DNA of 64,000 nt from Medicago truncatula (lineage: Eukaryota; Streptophyta; Magnoliopsida; Fabales; Fabaceae), in the NCBI RefSeq assembly GCF_003473485.1, contig NC_053042.1, positions 6,719,501 to 6,783,500 on the forward strand, written 5' to 3'. The translations under genes were made by a program, and so were the position numbers. Under the pieces are notes generated by a model that was not told where the DNA came from, did no database searches, and worked only from the letters and a program-made list of their open reading frames with translations. Shown here in pieces: positions 21,501-34,010 of the stretch (positions are counted from its first letter, which is position 1; each line of letters opens with the position of its first letter).

Positions 21501-24500
21501 ACAGCTTAGAAACTGCAATTACTTGACAGTCAATCATAATTATTACAAAAAATCTAGTCGAAGCAACATTAGCATTGCCTTAAATCTGGGAAAAGAAGAC
21601 ATCAAAGTACATACCTTTATTAGCTTGTGGAAAATATTGAGCCCACCGAGGAAGGTCTCTGCTATAGGTTTGAATGGGACAGTAACCCTGTGCCTCTCTG
21701 TTGTACGTACAGCCTGAAAACTCTTTCGTGTTGCAATGATAGGCTCCCTTCCAGAGATTGCAAGGGGAGGTAACAAACTCAGTACCCTGGTTGCGTCCCC
21801 AATCAAGACGGTCTGCCATGCTATAATTGGCTTTGTACCATCCGCTATCCTCTAAGAGAGCTAGTGTCATTTTTGAAACTACGGATCTTGTATCCACTGA
21901 ACCAGTCATGATCTCATTCATCAGAAGCCTTTTTTCCCAATGAGAGCCTATTAAGCCAATTAACAAACTTAGTTGATCATTTATGTTGGTTGGTAGTAAA
22001 AGTACGTGATTATTTATTTCATTATCCCATTTTGCTTATAATATATAACTTTTAAACAATCAAACTAACATAGCGCATACTTTATAAACATCATATTGCG
22101 ACAGGCAGGATTCATTAGTCTTAGTACAAGTATGGGTTGGACCTAAGCAATATGATATTATCATTACAAACAAACAAAAAAGTGCGGATGGCGGGTGTGC
22201 TAAAAGAACTCCATGAGCTTTGTGTGCTAAAATTGCAAATAGAATTCAACAGAAAGGGACATTAAAAGCAGAGAGGGGGAGGGGTAGGCATTTATTTATA
22301 TTAATAAAGAAAAGTTATGAAATTAAAACCTGATGTGCCACTCTCGCCGCCATCTTCCAGCTCTAAACCAGTAAAATTTCCTGAGAACGCCTGCAATAAA
22401 TCACTCATCAACCATTCTTTGAATTGAAGCTTTTGATTAAGGACACTGCAAATATGCAAATTAAAAACTGATAATGAAATCATACAAAAAATTTCTCGAG
22501 GAAATACCGCATAATGATGCCGTGAATGCATGACAACACGTGGTAGCACCACACGTGTTACTGCTCGCCCAATCTTTTCATCCATAACTTGTTCAGTAAC
22601 CTGCAAAAACAAGAAATGATGAGCTTCCTAAATGCAAGCACATAGATGCCAGATACGAATAAGAGTGGTTAAAAACAAGCAGAATAGTTATACAAATAGG
22701 ACAAGATATAACACAAATGTGTCACAGTTAAATGCCTGGAATTTTGCAATATTCTCCTAATTCCTAAATGTCCTGCATTATCGATATTCCTCAAAACACA
22801 AGTCAAAGACATTTTTGCCAAACACCGTTCACCAGAATCATCAAATGTATCTCCACAAATACATACAAGAATTGTTCTCAACTTTAATGTATTTTAAACC
22901 TAATGTTTAAGTGACCTATAACGCTAACTAAAATAATGAAACAACAAACAAAAAGCTCTTACATCTTAATAGGAGGAATTAGTCATGCTTTAGTAAAAGC
23001 TAAAATCCTAAGCATGGAACAAAGTATTCTTAAAAAAAAAAAACGGTTTATGATGTTATTTAAGTAGAATATATTTTTCCATTGTGAAAAAAAAGGGATC
23101 TCCCAACAGGAAGGATAAACTTTACCTTATTACGAAGTCTTTTCCTTTCATCTCTGAAATGAGTAAAGGCATGAGGATCAAAACCAAGAACATGGATAAC
23201 CTGAAAAGGATTACATAACATGAACAACGCCACAAAATAACCACCTACGTTTCCAATCTTCTTGATTCCCCTATAGACATAAACAAAACTAACCTCGTGT
23301 TTCAGAGTAGCTGAAAGCGACGCCTCTTCTTCAGCTGTCAAGTGACGAGGAGCGACATTAACATGTCCTACACAGAAAATAAATAAGTAAACTACTAAGG
23401 TATTCCAAATGCTAGATAAAGAGAAACATTTAAAACAGCACATCTATATTTTATAGGATAACCTACCAGCTATAGCACGACCCCATTGATCTCGTTCACA
23501 TGCCACTGCCCAAGCAAGTGTGGTCCAAATTGCAGCAGGTCTTGTAGTAACCAAAAGAACTAAGTCGGCATCAGAGACTCCCTCTGAAGAAATGATGAAC
23601 AAATCAGTTACAACTCGGAGCATTAGTTTTGTTAAGAACAAAATTGTCCACAAAAGGAATGCAATAAATGAATCATACCTTCAACATATTCACGAGGAAG
23701 CTGCACACCACCATCTTGTCCACATGCAGAATATCCACTCAATCGCAAGTTCCCATTGACAGGCTCAACAGCCAATGCTCTCCTAAACCAGTCAGCTGTC
23801 TGACCTAATGCCTGCATTAAGTTTCTACATTAGTAAATATCTCTATACCACCTTTAGGCAAATAGAAGTACTGTAACTATTATCAGTATAGCATTAAAAC
23901 GTCAAACTTGGTTAGGATAAATTATTGACCAAATCAAGTGGAGCCTTGATGCAATAGTTGTAATTGTCTCCGCAGATTCGAATTTTATGTATGAGTCATG
24001 AAACCAACAAGATAAGCCACCTACTATAGACCCGCATTACATAGTGAGTCCAAGCCTTCCGATGGACTCAACGTATAGACAGATCGTTATAGCAACACTA
24101 GTCCAGTTTATATTATTGACCTAATGAAACAATTATAGCAACACTAGTCTAGTTTATATTATTGACATAATAAAACAAATCAAAATTAAATAAACAAATT
24201 TACCTTACGAAGGCGATGCTTTTTATCCTCTCCTGGTATATCTTCAGAAGTGCAGTTATACCAACAATCACCAAGGGTTGGAGGATTAGCAAGAGGATTA
24301 CAAGAAGGCAAACCAGGAAGAGAAGTAATCGGAGGGTCCCCAAGCTGTTCACATAAGATAACATTGATGATTAATTATAGTACATACATATGAAAGAGAA
24401 AACCAATGTTAAGGTTAAACATATAAACTCTAGATTATTATTTTTCTATTTATACTAAACACTTGCCTTAACCATGTCACCAACATTTTGACAATCCCTG

Positions 24501-25711
24501 TCAGGGGAGAGACCAACAGCATCATAACTTAGATATATCCTAATAGGTTTCTTTTCATCCTTTGAGGGCTTTGATGATGTTGAAACACCAAGTAACGCCC
24601 TACCTTTATGCTGAAGCGGCTTCGATCTACCAGGCTCATAAACTTGTGGGGTGACCGAATACACCTGTCGACCAGGTCGCTTTCTCTGTTCAAGTATCTG
24701 ATCATGGATGCAAGAGTGTGAGGCAACTTTCTCAACCCTCCCATCCAATCCTCCCGATTGAAATCTTCGTTCTTGCGCCTTCGCATCGTTTGCTTCCAAC
24801 CATGCCAATATCAATACAATCTGAAGCAAGGTTTTTAACAATAGAGATCCAACATTAGAAACCATACTGTCTACCTATACTATCACAAGCAATAAGTAAT
24901 GCACTATCATATATATAACTAAAAAAATTAAACTAAGCTTCTGAAATTTTGCCTTTGATTAATGAGTATCAAAATAGCAACATTTTATAAGAAGCTATGA
25001 AATCTTTAATCATTATCATATACTTAAGTATACTTAATATCTTCCTATTTTTTAGCTCATGAATGAGCCTTCAGCCAAATCATTAAACATTCTAAAACAA
25101 TTGGTGTCCAAATTAAATGACTGTTAGGCGGGAAAATCACGATTATTATATTACCCTCTCTAATCTTATTTATTATTTTTCTCTCATAAAACACGCAAAA
25201 TTACATTAAAGTTATTGAATTCTAATCCAATCTTCACACAAAAAAAAAAAAAAAAGGAAATATAAAAAGAAAAAAAAAATGCATGCAGAGGTAAAAGAAA
25301 TATAAGATTGCATTGGTCAAAGAGGTGTCAGCTTAGTGGTTAGAGTTTAATAACTTTGAGACGGAGTTCGAGTCTCTTGTAATTTGGTCATTAGTGTCAC
25401 TCTATTATTATTAATAAAATTTCCCCTTCAGAAATTTAAAAATATAAGATTGCATTCAAAAACAGAATGTTAATTAATAATTTTACAATCTTCAGCTAAA
25501 AATTTCTAAACAAGCAATAATTCAGCAAATTACGCACAAAAAAAAAAAAATCAATAATCTCTAAAAGCTAAAACATCGTTAATTAAACTAAAAAAATCAA
25601 CAAAAAGGTTATATAAAAAAAAAAAAAAAAAAGTGTTGAAGTAGCAGAGTTTGCTTATACCTGGAAAACGACGATGACGATTGGAAGGTTGAAACGAAGA
25701 ACAAAGTCCAT
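18523..25711 (-). CDS. Leishmanolysin-like zinc metallopeptidase (M8), EGF-repeat protein
   Basis: Seventeen exons, in transcript order: 25661-25711, 24467-24820, 24204-24344, 23679-23811, 23467-23583, 23294-23367, 23126-23200, 22508-22600, 22330-22390, 21615-21947, 21235-21355, 21040-21139, 20184-20253, 19944-20096, 19728-19823, 19158-19477, 18523-18768. They sum to 2,538 nt, 845 residues, close to Arabidopsis At5g42620. Residues 1-30 are a signal peptide or anchor. The zinc site is HEVIH (289-293), with the exon 6/7 junction after E290, then GFDPHAF; the third ligand is expected at H369 in [13 protein letters not shown], with the Met-turn at M380. Cysteine-rich EGF-like units follow in exons 14-16 ([29 protein letters not shown]). 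The M8 family cleaves proteins at the cell surface or in the secretory route; the plant substrate is unknown. Intron 2 uses a GC donor. Introns 1 and 3 hold SINEs. Confidence 0.95.
23938..24083 (+). mobile_element. Degenerate tRNA-derived SINE in metallopeptidase intron 3
   Basis: The phrase GAGCCTTGATGCAATAGTTGTAATTG followed by AGATTCGAATT (B-box-like) matches a common legume SINE head. The body is degraded. Immediately downstream, about 46 bases (core TATAGCAACACTAGTC, AGTTTATATTATTGAC) are tandemly duplicated at about 24087-24172. Confidence 0.55.
24461..24467 (-). promoter_or_regulatory. Non-canonical GC splice donor (AAG|GCAAGT)
   Basis: Exon 2 of the metallopeptidase ends VK, and exon 3 begins LGDPP, as in the Arabidopsis homologue. 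The only frame-preserving junction is AAG|GCAAGT, a perfect match to the GC-AG donor consensus. Using the nearby GT four bases downstream would shift the frame. Confidence 0.85.
25315..25439 (+). mobile_element. tRNA-derived SINE in metallopeptidase intron 1, 17-bp TSD
   Basis: A-box-like AGCTTAGTGGTTAGAG and B-box GAGTTCGAGTC are followed by a short body. A perfect 17-bp duplication AAATATAAGATTGCATT flanks it (25298-25314 and 25440-25456), proving an L1-type target-primed insertion. It is antisense to the host gene. Confidence 0.85.
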
Positions 25712-27091
25712 TGGAATGGCGAAGACTGAGAGATAAATAAACGGCAGTGGTTCCATCAAACCGCCGGCGACGGGAACCGATGCATTTGGTGAAGCTTTTG
25801 ATTGTAACAAACGAACTAACGGTAATAACAGTTAAGTTTGGAATTTGAAAGAATGAAGAATGTTTCAAGGAGAAGAAGAATAAAGAAGGTTGGTTAATAA
25901 TGAATTAAAGAATGATTAAGAATAAAGAAAGAGGTTAAAATTGGCGCGTCGACGTTGTTGGAAATAGTTGAAAGGTTGATTAATAGTACTAATCTCTTTT
26001 CTCTGTGTAATTAAACTTAAACTGAATGAGGGAAAAATAAGATAGTGACATACAGAGAAGAGAAGAAGGTCAGAAATTTATATTATTGGGTTCGGTACAG
26101 AGTGGTTGGAATTCGATTTTACTATTCTATTTTTTTTTTTATAAAATATATATGGTTTCTTTTTCTGTATAATAAAGTTTAAATATATGGTCTTAAAGGA
26201 AAGGTTTAAAATATATGGTCATAAAAAAATATTTGTTTTTGAAATAAACTTCAAAAAATAATAGTTTAAAATATATGGTTTCTTTTTCTGTATGATATTT
26301 TTTAAACTAGATTAAGAAAAAAAAAAAAAAAACTAGATATTATTGGAAAATAACTAAATATGTTCCTTTTTTGAAATTTAAGGTATGCGTATGAGTTTCT
26401 ATCATAAAAAAAATTGTGTGAGCATGAGTATGTCTTTATGAGTATAAAAAAAGTTTTGTTTTATACATACATTTAACTAAATCATACTATCATGCAAATA
26501 TTTTAGGAACTGATCTTGAGAGTGAGACTATGATGTGATTTTCAACATGTGTAAAAACATTACACCATCGTTGGATAAAAATTAATCTCTTGTTCAAATT
26601 ATTAAATATGAGAATTTAATGTACTAAAATCAAATGGTAATAAAAAAGTCACTAACAATATTGAAATTAAATAGAAGTATTTGGACAAATTAATAAGGCC
26701 CCCTTTTAACAGATATAGAAGTCTTGAAACAAAACAAACAAATATAGAGGCATTTGATTGAAAGTGGTGCATTTAACCATTTTTCACATAGAAAGTATGA
26801 TTATGATACATTAATTTCCAACATCTCATTTTTGGAAATATAAAGTATGAGTATGATTAAAAAGAAAGTAGCAATATCAGATTTTTGGAGTTCTAATTTT
26901 GTAACATTAACATAATATTTTTTTGACAAAAGAAATTAGCAATATCAGATTTTAATAATTATGCGAAAAATAAATTAAGAAACAAAAGGGGATTATATAT
27001 ACAACGATAGGGAGTCCTCTTTAGTAGAAGGTGTATTCAAGATGTCACCCTAAAATTACAAGTTGTCAGAGTATAAAACAAAATACATAGG
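25712..27091. other. 5' flank of the metallopeptidase and AT-rich intergenic DNA
   Basis: The first 300-400 bases are the presumed promoter and 5' UTR on the minus strand. Around 26150-26310 a short phrase (ATATATGGTTTCTTTTTCTGTAT) is repeated directly. No gene is seen. Confidence 0.45.
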
Positions 27092-27605
27092 TCAGTCGAT
27101 ACCCAGACACGGTAACGGGTCCGACCAACATCTTTGAGTACAAAAAATAAAAGTGGCGTTATTAACTTTTAGCCACCACAAAGAATTAAATTTAACCTTT
27201 TCCAGCAAGTCTATCATTGAAGTTTGAACGTTATTGAAGACCTTGTTGTTTCGTTCATTGCATGAAATCTGCACACACAATAGCCAAAAGAGCTGCATGA
27301 AAGATCTTCGGGTCCTCGATGTTCCTAAAGCGTTAGTAAACTGAAAGAAATGATCATTAACAGTATACGGATCAACTCATGAAACACCAAGCCAATTCCT
27401 TACGTGCTGCCATAAAGCACCAAAAATATCACAGTGAAAGAACATACGAAGAGTTGATTCGTCGTTTCCACACCTCGCCCCATAGTATTTGGCCGCGGGT
27501 TGTATGATACCTCGATGTAACAAATTAAGTTTTGTTGGCAGCCTGTCCTGCAGCAACCTCCAGGCTAGAATAGAGACCTTCAAAGATACCTACTTAAGCC
27601 AAACA
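27092..27605 (-). pseudogene. LINE reverse transcriptase C-terminal fragment (zf-RVT), dead
   Basis: Reading the minus strand from about 27605, the zinc-binding domain typical of plant LINE polymerases is visible (SILAWRLLQDRLPTKLNLLHRGII, then a Cys/His region CGNDESTLRMFFHCDIFGALW) and continues in the same frame as NERNNKVFNN and the terminal tail. In-frame stops interrupt it near 27592 (TAG, after LVWLK) and near 27375 (TGA). There is no upstream polymerase. It is the same domain type as the better preserved copy at 63033-63794. Confidence 0.75.
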
Positions 27606-27719
27606 AGATCTTCCATGTCGCCACCTATAGGATCCGCCTGGGTAAATATATTTTTTGGGGAGGAGTAAATATAAAATTCACGCTTTTCACTATCACTTGT
27701 ATAAATGCGGACTATAATA
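27606..27719. other. Short AT-rich spacer
   Basis: Spacer between the LINE fragment and the tandem duplication; nothing recognised. Confidence 0.4.
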
Positions 27720-28210
27720 AATCTGAATCATTGAGACTTTTTAAATATATTATAATTCGAAAGAGGGAATAATTTAAATTCCTTCAAAATAAAAATGTAC
27801 ATTGATATAGTATGTACTAATTGATATTTTAATAATAATAAAAAATATTGTCAAAAAAGATAAAATAAATAAAATATTGGGATTGAGATTTCCAATGGAT
27901 ATTCTATTTTATTTTCCTTATAATATTTTTTATATAAAAATAGTGTATTAGGTAGGTAATTTAATAAATTCGGAATCATTGAGACTTTTTAAATGTACTA
28001 TAATTTGGGAGATATGGAATAATTGAGAGATTCCTTAACATTATATATATATAGTATATACTAATTGATAATACAAATAAATAAATATTGTCAAAAAAGA
28101 TATATAAAAAATAAAAAATTGGGATTGATATTTCCAAAGGACATTCTTTTTTATTTTTTTTATATATCTTTATATTAGTGTTTTTTTATAAAAATACTAT
28201 ATTAGGTAAT
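27720..28210. repeat. Tandem duplication, unit about 240 bp
   Basis: Unit 1 (about 27720-27960) and unit 2 (about 27961-28210) share TCATTGAGACTTTTTAAAT, TACTAATTGATA, TATTGTCAAAAAAGATA, TTGGGATTGA and ATTTCCAA in order. They differ by many point changes and indels, so the duplication is not recent. No coding content. Confidence 0.7.
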
Positions 28211-28310
28211 TTGTCGTTAATTTTTTTTTTTTGACAAGTTAAAAAATAATATTGAAGAGCACTTCCCCTAAAAATAAAATAAAATTGAAGAGCACTTGTA
28301 AGAGACCTCA

Positions 28311-29150
28311 TAATGCAACATGGATAAGATCAAATGACATCAAATCCTAACCATTAATCCAACTTTAATCCGACGTTGCTCATCAATTTATTAAATGCTC
28401 ACATGCTTGATCAAATGATCCAAATTTTAATTTTAGAAATAATTTATTATTTCTTTTCTTGGTTGGATAGTTCCCGTTTTTGTTATATTTTGCACCAATA
28501 GATAGATGATTGTCATTTGATTTCTCCCTACTATTTTGTAGAGATTTTATTTACTAGTTTTTGTTGGCTTATCTTTGTATCATATTATATTCGCTACGCT
28601 TTCATTTGTTGTATGATATTATTCTTGTGTTCATGGTGCGAACTTTTTTTTTTTTGTTTTATGAAATGCTGTTAATATTATTGTGTCGGGTGTTTAAGCA
28701 TTTGTGCTTTTCTTTCGTTTAGAAGAATATGTTCTTTTTAATTTTGGAAGCAATCGTTCATTCATTATCCCAGGTACTCTCTATAAATTAATTTTCTTTA
28801 GGTTCTTCTAAGAAAAATAAAAATAAAAAGGTTAATAGGAATAAAGAAATAAGGATGATAAGCCTGTAAAAAAAGATGACAGTGAACAGTGTAAACCGTA
28901 AAGAAACCATAATAATATTATCATATAATTTTTTTCCTTCAAAAAAAACTATCATATAATATTTGGAAAATAATTAACCAGAGAAGAAAGAATATTTTAT
29001 TTCTAAATTAAAATTTGAATCATTTGATCAAACATGTGAGTATTTAATGAATTGTTGAGAGACATCGGATTAAAGTTGGATTAATGGTTATGATTTGGTG
29101 TCAAATTTGATGTCATTTGATTCTATCCCAATGCAACAATGTAAAATGAG
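28311..29150. mobile_element. Foldback element with arms of about 150 bp
   Basis: The left arm (about 28311-28455) reads AAATGACATCAAATCC, ACCATTAATCCAACTTTAAT, CACATGCTTGATCAAATGAT. The right arm (about 28987-29150) holds the reverse complement (ATCATTTGATCAAACATGTG, ATTAAAGTTGGATTAATGGT, TTGATGTCATTTGATTC). The ends and target duplication could not be fixed. A related fragment (GTGATTTGGTGTCAAC...ATGTAAAATATA) sits at about 29630-29700. Confidence 0.6.
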
Positions 29151-31537
29151 TCATCCAACGATCTAAAATATGCTACCATAATTAATTTATGAATATCACG
29201 TATCTCTTTCTTTGCCTTTGTTGTTGTTGGTCGCGTTTGCATCTTCCGGACTAGTTTTGCTCAACAACAAGAACAACCAATTTATATTCCAGAAAAAGTG
29301 GATTATATCAACAAGTTTCTTTTTATAAAGATTGTTTATAATCGTATTCTGAATTGAGATCAAGATCCCCAATCAATTGATTTGATTTGCACTTTTTAAT
29401 AAACTATCAATTTTATTCTTTACAAATTGATGCAATTGCCAATTTGTGAATTAATATTAGAAACAAAAAGATGAGGTGAAATCACGTTTGGAGAGAAAGC
29501 ATATGTGAGAAGTTGAGGGTGGTGATTGGTGAAGTCACGCCAGAGAAAACAAAGAACGTGAAAACAAGATGGTCACGTGAGAGATAAAAAGGGAAGAAAT
29601 GTCGGCCATTGGATCAGCAAAAATAAACGGATGTGATTTGGTGTCAACTGATCCCGACTCATGTAAAATATATAGAAGAAGAGTTTTATGAGTCATTCTA
29701 CATGTATCTCATTCGAGATATTAGTGTTTGCAACGTGTAAAGATATACAATTTACATCAAAATAAAAAAGAGAATAATAATAATACATAAAAAAGAGAAT
29801 AATAATAATTGTATCAAATTAACTATTGATAATTTTTCACTATGACTTAACTCAGTTGGGGTTCAAACCCTGACCACCATAATAAAAAAAATCTATTAAA
29901 AGATAAACACCGAATATAAACATTGCAATGAAGCAATTTGGTTCAAGCTTTCTAAATCTAAGGAGCGACATCGCTAAAGATGAGGAGTTAAATTTCTCGA
30001 CATAAATCACTCAAGAACTCCTAAATCAAGTTAATAGACTTGTGATTTTCGTGGACCTATTTGAATGTGAACGTCCCTAAAATATAATTAAATTTAGTAT
30101 CAATTTATAAAAGATTAAGAGTCCTTTTCTTTATGACAAAAAACTAAAAGTGAAAACTCAAAAGTGACATTCCTCCTTATTCCTTTATTCTTTCCTTTTT
30201 ATTCTTTTGTTTTTTCTCTCAACTCTTAATAAAGTGACTTTTTCTTCCATACCATATATATACTCTCCATAAATTGGAGTAACGTGAATTAGGGTTCTTG
30301 TTCTTTCGTGTTTTGGTAGGAAGATGAGATAAAAGACAAAAGCAATAATAAAGAATGATCAAGTTACCAAAACCTCCTAACTACTAGCTACTTGTTGAAA
30401 TTTAATTTTCACTCCTTGTTTCCAATAAAATATCAGAGTGTAAAGTCAAAAAACAATGCAAACATCACTTTTTCACAAGTGCTATCTCCATTTCTACTTG
30501 GGACAAAAAAAATGTGTATAAAAAAGAAATGAAACGTGGGAAGGAAATCAAATTGTAAAATGGATGCTTACTTAATTAGGATATATACATATGTAAACAA
30601 TGCTTATTTGAATCCTCCAAATTAGGCTACGGATTAAAATTCACTTGGAAGCAAAAGACCAAAATCATAGGTTTTGTACCTAAATGGCCTACAAAGTTGG
30701 TTATGCTTTAATTTGTATACTTAGATGGCCTACAATACAAGATTTGCATGATTTTTTTAAGCCATGTTGACCTCCTAACCCAACCTACTTGTGTTAATTA
30801 TCATTAAACTGGATTATTGGATATACTTGTATGATTAGATTAATATGTTTTGTATTAATAGTTTTGTACACGGATTTATATTAGCTCAACGACGTAGATT
30901 TGAAATTTGGATACAGCTCATCCACCTAGCTAGTACTTGTTTATCACCAACCAGCACAAATATTTTAATCACTAAACTGAGTTAGTTAGGATAATGGGCA
31001 GTTTTTAGAGTCTTGTCGGCGTAATGTTGCATAGGTTTGTCATCAAATCGAGACATTTGGCAGTTAACAATTTCACACATGCTTGCACACAATTTTGACC
31101 TTTGATATACAAATGTTAGCATTTAAGAAAAGACATTTTATATTTTTTTTTTTTAGAGAAATTGATATATTAACAACAATTTTTTACAACTTTTGTGACA
31201 ACTTTTTCTCTCATACTCATTATTTTTTTACTTTCTCTCTATTGTTTTGGTTTTTATGTCAATACCTCATTTCCTTTGTAAAATTTTGATTATCACATAT
31301 ATGAATGTTCAAATAACACAACTCATTTTTTTAGCGTTGAAAATTTCATTTAAAATTGCCACATTTGGTTGAACATTTCAAAGTATTGCTTGCTCTACTT
31401 TCGACAATAATAATTATAATATTCTCATTGTAGTACTTATATTTGTATGGAGTAATAAATATAGAGTTAGGCCACGAAATTAAGTATTGCAATGAGATAT
31501 TTCTTCTAGTTTGTCAATTACATAATCTGTGGTAAGG
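29151..31537. other. Intergenic, AT-rich, no gene
   Basis: It contains a truncated tRNA-like phrase (AACTCAGTTGGGGTTCAAACCC) at about 29850-29873 followed by an A-rich stretch, probably a shortened SINE. Otherwise nothing recognised. Confidence 0.4.
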
Positions 31538-31539
31538 TA

Positions 31540-32500
31540 GGGATGTTCAAAATCAAATCAATCCAATAGAAAAATCGTAAATCGAACCAATTCAAATTGA
31601 AATTGTAAAAAACTGTATTTTGTTCGGATGTATTCAGATCAATTTTTTACTCAATCGCATGGTTTGGTTAGGTTTGTGGTTTTAATTTTATCAACCAAAC
31701 CAAACCAAACCGCAATATAAGAAAAACACTAATTAAATATATATCACTTGGACCAATACTCATAGAAACTCAATGAAAACTTTAATAAAATGACATTTTT
31801 TCTCTTGTTAAGTTTCTTCTTTGTTTTTTCTTTCAAAATTGTATTTATGTACTACTTGAACTCTTATGGGGTGTTTGTTTCAAGGTTAAGAATGACATTC
31901 CCACGAATACATGACTAGGGAATGATTATACTCATGTTTGTTATGAGGTTGTGAAAAAAATATTCCTAGGTATAAAAATTCATGTGAATGAAGTAACTTC
32001 TCATACCTTTCATTATTTCCATGATATTATGCATAGATTTTTTAAAAAAATTGTAACTTCCAATTTTTTCAGGAATGTCAAGTTATTTGCTAAACACTTT
32101 TTTTAACAAATACCCCACGAATCAAATTTTCATATTTTCATTCTCAGGGGTTGTTTATTCCTGGGAATAATTTGTGTTTCCCCAAAGCAAGCGCCCTTAG
32201 AGAATGATAAAAATTTTAGTCTTTTGTATTTCTTACAAAATAGGATTACTTTTTCTCCGCATTTAAAACATTGCTGAAAATATGTTGTGTTTTAACTTTT
32301 TAATTTGATTTTAATGTTGGAAACAAAACAAAAATTATTGTTTAAAAAAACAGTACCAACTTATCCAATCCAAACCGCATTGGTTTGGTTCAAATTTTAT
32401 TTTAAAAGTCAACCTAAACAAAACAAACCACATACTTATTTAACTTGCGGTTCGGATGATGTTTAGTCTCAAAACCGAACTAAACCACACCGAAACACCC
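31540..32500. mobile_element. Probable hAT-like non-autonomous element with a nested MITE
   Basis: The left end GGGATGTTCAAAATCAAATC is followed by repeated CCAAACCAAACC-type sequence. The right end runs through ACCGAACTAAACC to GAAACACCC, roughly complementary to the left. This layout is characteristic of a common plant hAT-type family. The flank AGGTA is shared on both sides but a clean 8-bp duplication is not visible. A partial copy of the same family lies at 61638-61815. Confidence 0.5.
31869..32199. mobile_element. Nested MITE inside the hAT-like element
   Basis: The left end GGGGTGTTTGTTTCAAGG is partly complementary to the right CCCCAAAGCAAGCGCCC, with inner matching segments (GGAATGATTATACTC against GGGAATAATTTGTG). 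A TTA-like triplet flanks both sides. It interrupts the repeat arms of the surrounding element. Confidence 0.4.
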
Positions 32501-34005
32501 AGGTAGGGTAACCACAAAAGTCAAGTGCAAAAAAGAGAGTTTTATTACTTAACAGCAATCCTCACCATCAATTTATTCATTCCTTTTTAATGCCAATTTG
32601 GATTTTAACCATTACTTTTATTTTGGTACAGCGTAATAAAACAATAAGGATAGTACTTACTTTCATTGTACCACCTATTTACTAGGTTTGTGTATCTTCA
32701 AATGCAAGCCAACCCAACTGGGTTTTACTTTGAGGAGGTTGCATGCAAAGTTAGGTGGCCACAACGGAATTGTCATGGCTTGTAATTGTGTGAACTGAAT
32801 TTTTTTTATCCGAAAATAACTTCAAATAGTTTATTATTTGGCACTTCGTTAAAACTTTAATAATATTTTTTTTAAAACGACCGATATACTGGTAGCGATT
32901 ATTACTATTATGATGGGAGTGTAGATCTAACCCTCAATTTCCTTCAAGAGTTTTTATAATAGTAAGAAATATCAATCTGTCATAGGTATAGTCTATATAT
33001 ATATATATATATTTTGTGAAAGGTATAGTCTATCTAATAAACAAGAAAAAGTTTACCAACATGATGTTTTGAGAGTTGGCAACACAATTCTTCCTAAAAA
33101 AAGAACTCGATATTCGATTTCTAGAATCACTCAACAATAATTGTAAAACAACAAATGTTTCCCTAACGAATAAAAGATTGGTCACATAACGGATTCAATT
33201 GACCTAAACCCCGGAGAGAATTTGAAGTATAGTCAAAAGTCCTCACACTTTGAAATCTTGTACGATATCTTTGCTACTTAGCATGGATCACTAATGCATG
33301 TATTGAATAATACAATTCAAAAGTTAGTTAATTACAGCTTCTAAGTCAAAGAAATAAAAAACGGTAAGACCACATAAATTATTTTAGATAGCAAAAGTTC
33401 AAGAAGTTGTTGATAGCTGACTACACTAAACAGAAAGGTTCATGTTTGATATTTATTTGAAATCGATATATCTAGTATCTAGGTAGGCATCCCAATTGCT
33501 TCTGCAAGATGTGGAGGTTAGTTATGAATGTGCCCACATTTGAAGGAAATTATTTTTTTTTGGATAAAGAGAATGCTATGAGTAGCATGACCGACCCCAC
33601 CGGAAAGGACAAGTTCAACAACTTGACACATGGAAAGGGACCAAATTCAAAATGGGTGGTACACATGGTGTGGGGATGCAAACTGACCTCGTATGTTTCT
33701 ACATAATGCATTCAGACATATTGTTGGTACTTTGGTCTGGCAGTAATACTTGATTCGGAACCAAGGCAATTCTATTTTGATAGTTTAGTCGTATTTTATT
33801 TGCTAAACTATGCTTGTTCACTAACTACATTTGAGTACAAAAAAATAATACTATCATTTGACAAGAACGTAGAACAAATTTGAAGGGAGTAACGCACATT
33901 TCGTGTTAATGCTTATATGGTACCAGGGTGAGTTGGACCGTAGTAAATTACTGTAATTTTATTAAAATGTACACTTTGTGACTTGGACAAAATCACGGTG
34001 TAGTC
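32501..34005. other. Intergenic, no recognised gene
   Basis: A short TA run lies at about 32993-33012. An open frame of 65 residues at 33509-33706 shows no domain and no homologue I recognise. No element ends were found. Confidence 0.4.
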
Positions 34006-34010
34006 GTGAT

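Noticed and set aside
24458..24467. GT donor four bases downstream of the GC donor
   Set aside because: It would break the frame into exon 3 and lose the conserved VK-LGDPP junction.
33509..33706. Small gene of 65 codons
   Set aside because: No domain or homologue recognised and no supporting signals.
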